Shown here piece after piece: positions 14,540 through 16,821 of a DNA stretch of 16,821 nucleotides. The notes below the pieces were generated by a model. That model saw nothing but the letters and a program-made list of their open reading frames with translations. It did no database searches and was not told the origin of the DNA. The stretch lies in contig SSGN01000123.1 in the NCBI GenBank assembly GCA_008016945.1, positions 1-16,821 on the forward strand, written 5' to 3'. The stretch is from Flavobacteriales bacterium. Its GTDB lineage: Bacteria; Bacteroidota; Bacteroidia; Flavobacteriales; PHOS-HE28. The translations under genes were made by a program, and so were the position numbers. The first letter of the stretch is position 1, and each line of letters starts with the position of its first letter.

Positions 14540-16195
14540 TCAGTGCGTCGCGACTTTCCGCACCTGTTCCGCTGCCTGGATCGCTTCCTCCAGCGTAGCG
14601 AAGAGCACGTCGTTGTCCGCGATGCCGGCCTCACGCAGATCGGCGGACACCTGTGCGTTGAGCCCTACGAAGTGCACCCGCACATGGCGGCGCTTCATGG
14701 TGTCCACGATGTCGCGCACGCGGTGCAGGCCGGTGGCGTCGATCAGGGGCACGTTGCGCATCTTCAGGATCAGCACGCGGTGGCCGGTGCCGATGGTGCG
14801 CAAGGTGGAGGCGAAGGTCTGCGCGGCACCGAAGAAGAGCGGCCCGTTCACCTCGTACACCAGCACGTCCTTGGGGATCCTCCCGCGCTCGCTGTCCTGC
14901 GCATCACCCTCCGCGCGATCGGCCAGCAGGGCGTCCATCTGCACGGAATCCGCCATGCGCTTCATGAACAGGAAGGCGGCCATCACCATGCCGATCTCGA
15001 TGGCGATCACCAGGTCGAAGATCACCGTGAGCAGGAAGGTGGTGAGCAGTACCACACGGTCGTACCGGTTGGTCTTGAACACCGTGATGAAGGCGTGGAG
15101 TTCGCTCATGTTCCACGCCACCACCACGAGGATGCCCGCCAGGCACGCCATGGGGATGTGTTCGGCCAGCGGCGCCGCCACCAGCATGATCAACAGCAGG
15201 GTGAGCGCGTGCACCATGCCCGCCATCGGGGTGCGGCCGCCGCTGCGCACGTTGGTGGCCGTGCGGGCAATCGCACCCGTGGCCGGGATGCCGCCGAACA
15301 TGGCCGAGAGCACATTGGCGCCGCCCTGTGCCACCAGCTCCATGTTGCTGCGGTGCTGCCCGCCGATCATGCCATCGGACACCACGGCGGAAAGCAGCGA
15401 TTCGATCCCGCCGAGCAGCGCGATCGCCAAGGCCGGCTGCAGCAGGTCCTTGATGGTCGCGAGGTCCACGGCATAGAGCTGCGGCATGGGCAGGGTGGAG
15501 GGGATCGCTCCGAAGCGCGTGCCGATGGTCTCCACCGGCAGGTGCAGCAGGCGCACGGCCAACGTGGCTAGGATGATCGCCACAAAGGAGCCGGGGACCT
15601 TCTTCGTGATGCGTGGCAGCAGCGCCGTGACCAGCACCGTCCCGATGGCGATGGCCGCGGACAGCGGATGGATCGCGGTGGCCGAGCGGAAGTACAGCGC
15701 CCATTTGTCCACGAAGCCGGACGGCACGTTCTCCAGGCCAAGCCCGAGGAAGTCGTTCACCTGCGCGGAGAAGATGATCACCGCGATCCCCGACGTGAAG
15801 CCCACGATGATGGTGTGCGGGAAGTACTTCAGCAGGCCGCCGAACCGGAGCAGCCCCATGAGCAGGATGATGAAGCCCGCCAGGAAGGTGGCGATGGTGA
15901 GCCCTTCCACGCCATGCTTCTGCACGATGGCGTAGACGATCACGATAAAGGCACCCGTGGGACCACCGATCTGCACGCGGCTGCCCCCGAAGGTGCTGAT
16001 GACGAAGCCCGCCACCACGGCCGTGATCAGTCCTTTCTCCGGCGATACGCCCGAGGCGATGGCGAAAGCGATGGCCAGCGGCAGCGCCACGATGCCCACG
16101 ATGATCCCGGCCATCACGTCGCGCCGCAACTGCGCCGCACCGTAGCCCTGCCGAAGCTCGGTGAAGGATTTCGGTATGAATTCCTTGGGCCACAT
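14540..16195 (-). CDS. SulP-family inorganic anion transporter
   Basis: This 551-residue inner-membrane protein has about 10-14 hydrophobic segments between residues 28 and 412 and a C-terminal cytoplasmic STAS domain at about 443-540 (DVLVYEVNGPLFFGAAQTFA at its start; DATGLHRVRD at 486-495). SulP signatures are clear: IIVGIVALPLAIAFAIASGV plus SPEKGL near TM1, GGPTGAF, GGIPATGAIARTATNVRSGG (301-320) followed by RTPMAGM, and EHIPMACLAGIL. Family members move sulfate, bicarbonate, or other anions, usually as proton or sodium symporters or exchangers. No carbonic anhydrase or sulfur-assimilation gene is adjacent to indicate the substrate. The STAS domain keeps its conserved acidic-Thr-Gly loop. 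The gene starts 12 nt after the BRO-family gene, so the two may be co-transcribed; its 3' end converges with the 2H phosphoesterase gene. Confidence 0.94.
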   Translation of the reverse strand: MWPKEFIPKSFTELRQGYGAAQLRRDVMAGIIVGIVALPLAIAFAIASGVSPEKGLITAVVAGFVISTFGGSRVQIGGPTGAFIVIVYAIVQKHGVEGLTIATFLAGFIILLMGLLRFGGLLKYFPHTIIVGFTSGIAVIIFSAQVNDFLGLGLENVPSGFVDKWALYFRSATAIHPLSAAIAIGTVLVTALLPRITKKVPGSFVAIILATLAVRLLHLPVETIGTRFGAIPSTLPMPQLYAVDLATIKDLLQPALAIALLGGIESLLSAVVSDGMIGGQHRSNMELVAQGGANVLSAMFGGIPATGAIARTATNVRSGGRTPMAGMVHALTLLLIMLVAAPLAEHIPMACLAGILVVVAWNMSELHAFITVFKTNRYDRVVLLTTFLLTVIFDLVIAIEIGMVMAAFLFMKRMADSVQMDALLADRAEGDAQDSERGRIPKDVLVYEVNGPLFFGAAQTFASTLRTIGTGHRVLILKMRNVPLIDATGLHRVRDIVDTMKRRHVRVHFVGLNAQVSADLREAGIADNDVLFATLEEAIQAAEQVRKVATH

Positions 16196-16207
16196 CCGGT
16201 CAATGGA

Positions 16208-16821
16208 TCATTTCCGCTTTCCCTTGACGCTCTTCTTCGGCGGCAGGAAATTGCTCCCCGACACCACCGACTTCCCCGTCTTCTGCTCGAGTTCAAGCCG
16301 CGCCTTTTTCGCGATTCCACCGCCCTTCTTCGCTGCCACCTTGTTCTTCGGCATGCCCGTGGCTTGTTCGCTCTCGGCGATCTGCCGCGTGCTCAGTTCG
16401 GCCAGTGCCGTGAAGATCAGCTCGGCCTCGGTCATGTGGTCGCGGAGGTTCTGGGTCTTCAGGCCCTTGATGGCCTTGTGGTCCTTCACCGTCACGCCGC
16501 TCCACTCCTGGTGGATGATATTGGTGAGGATCGCGAATTCGTCACCCTCCTTGATCCCGTGCTCCTTCCAATAGTCGGTGAGTTTGTTGCGGGTCTCCTG
16601 GCCCATCATCCGCTGCTGGATCCACTTCTCGCTGCGGCCGTGCTTGCGCCAGAGCTCGCGGGCGCGGTCGAGGCCAAGGCTCGGGTCGGCCATCTCCTGC
16701 ATGCGCTCGTAGCCCACCTTCGCGAGCCAGAGCTTGATCGGCTCGGCCTTGGGGCTGGGTACCGATTGTATCAACCGTAATAGCGTGTCCGCTGTGGCAA
16801 CATCGGTGAGATAGTTCTTAC
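16208..16821 (-). CDS. BRO-family protein, 5' end beyond window
   Basis: The frame is open to the window edge, so this is the C-terminal portion (about 204 residues seen) of a longer protein. The sequence LIQSVPSPKAEPIKLWLAKV followed by GYERMQEM, then TDYWKEHGIKEGDEFAILTN, GLKTQNLRDHMTEAELIFTA and AAKKGGGIAKKAR, matches the conserved region found downstream of the Bro-N domain in bacterial BRO/antirepressor-like proteins, often named DNA-damage-inducible protein D. The DNA-binding Bro-N domain itself would be encoded to the right of 16821. The tail is strongly basic (LPPKKSVKGKRK). TTG at 16774 is not a credible start because conserved residues (KNYLTD...TLLR) continue in frame upstream of it. 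BRO proteins are typical of phages and mobile regions, but no other phage gene is visible. The SulP gene follows after 12 nt. Confidence 0.85.
   Translation of the reverse strand, partial: KNYLTDVATADTLLRLIQSVPSPKAEPIKLWLAKVGYERMQEMADPSLGLDRARELWRKHGRSEKWIQQRMMGQETRNKLTDYWKEHGIKEGDEFAILTNIIHQEWSGVTVKDHKAIKGLKTQNLRDHMTEAELIFTALAELSTRQIAESEQATGMPKNKVAAKKGGGIAKKARLELEQKTGKSVVSGSNFLPPKKSVKGKRK

Noticed and set aside
14390..15571. A 393-codon plus-strand frame across the end of the 2H gene and the SulP gene
   Set aside because: Its composition (His/Gln/Gly/Arg-rich) is that of an antisense shadow, and it overlaps two well-supported genes.

Overview
The window looks like chromosomal DNA of a GC-rich member of the Bacteroidota, probably a high-GC Flavobacteriales lineage (inference; my eye estimate is roughly 60 % GC). 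Supporting signs are two secreted proteins ending in type IX secretion (T9SS) type A sorting domains, a PafA-type alkaline phosphatase, an acyl-CoA dehydrogenase with the roughly 600-residue architecture common in this phylum, a Bacteroidota-type -33/-7 promoter in front of that gene, and GC-rich intergenic elements of a kind recurrent in these genomes. I see no rRNA, tRNA, transposase or CRISPR array.

Layout. (1) 41-3615, plus strand: secreted PafA-like phosphatase, a small STAS-like/DUF7793-type protein, and a secreted coiled-coil OmpA-family protein. (2) 10587-3644, minus strand: a tightly packed run in transcription order of an LRR/DUF7619 T9SS protein, a Kelch-repeat T9SS protein, an O-methyltransferase, a low-specificity threonine aldolase and a HisKA_2 sensor histidine kinase. 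Junctions are +6, -1, +22 and -4 nt, so this is very probably one operon. It joins two surface proteins, two small-molecule enzymes and an orphan kinase. (3) 11309-10923, minus: a TerB-like protein. (4) 11310-11686: a gene-poor stretch with a probable DinB-family remnant and an 8-bp-period repeat. (5) 13501-11687, minus: acyl-CoA dehydrogenase with a recognisable promoter and a perfect inverted repeat between its two boxes. (6) 13502-13970: promoter, a 9/18-bp minisatellite, a roughly 175-bp GC-rich element and phased CGGATA motifs. (7) 13971-14513, plus: 2H phosphoesterase (2'-5' RNA ligase family), convergent with (8) 16821-14540, minus: a BRO-family protein cut by the window edge, followed after 12 nt by a SulP anion transporter.

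The most unusual signals are non-coding or at the DNA level: a 9-bp minisatellite that occurs next to the acyl-CoA dehydrogenase gene and also in frame inside it, a palindrome sitting in that gene's promoter, helically phased CGGATA motifs before the 2H phosphoesterase, and the GC-rich Bacteroidota intergenic element. I did not find a defence cassette or another clearly new multi-gene system; most protein-coding content is recognisable.
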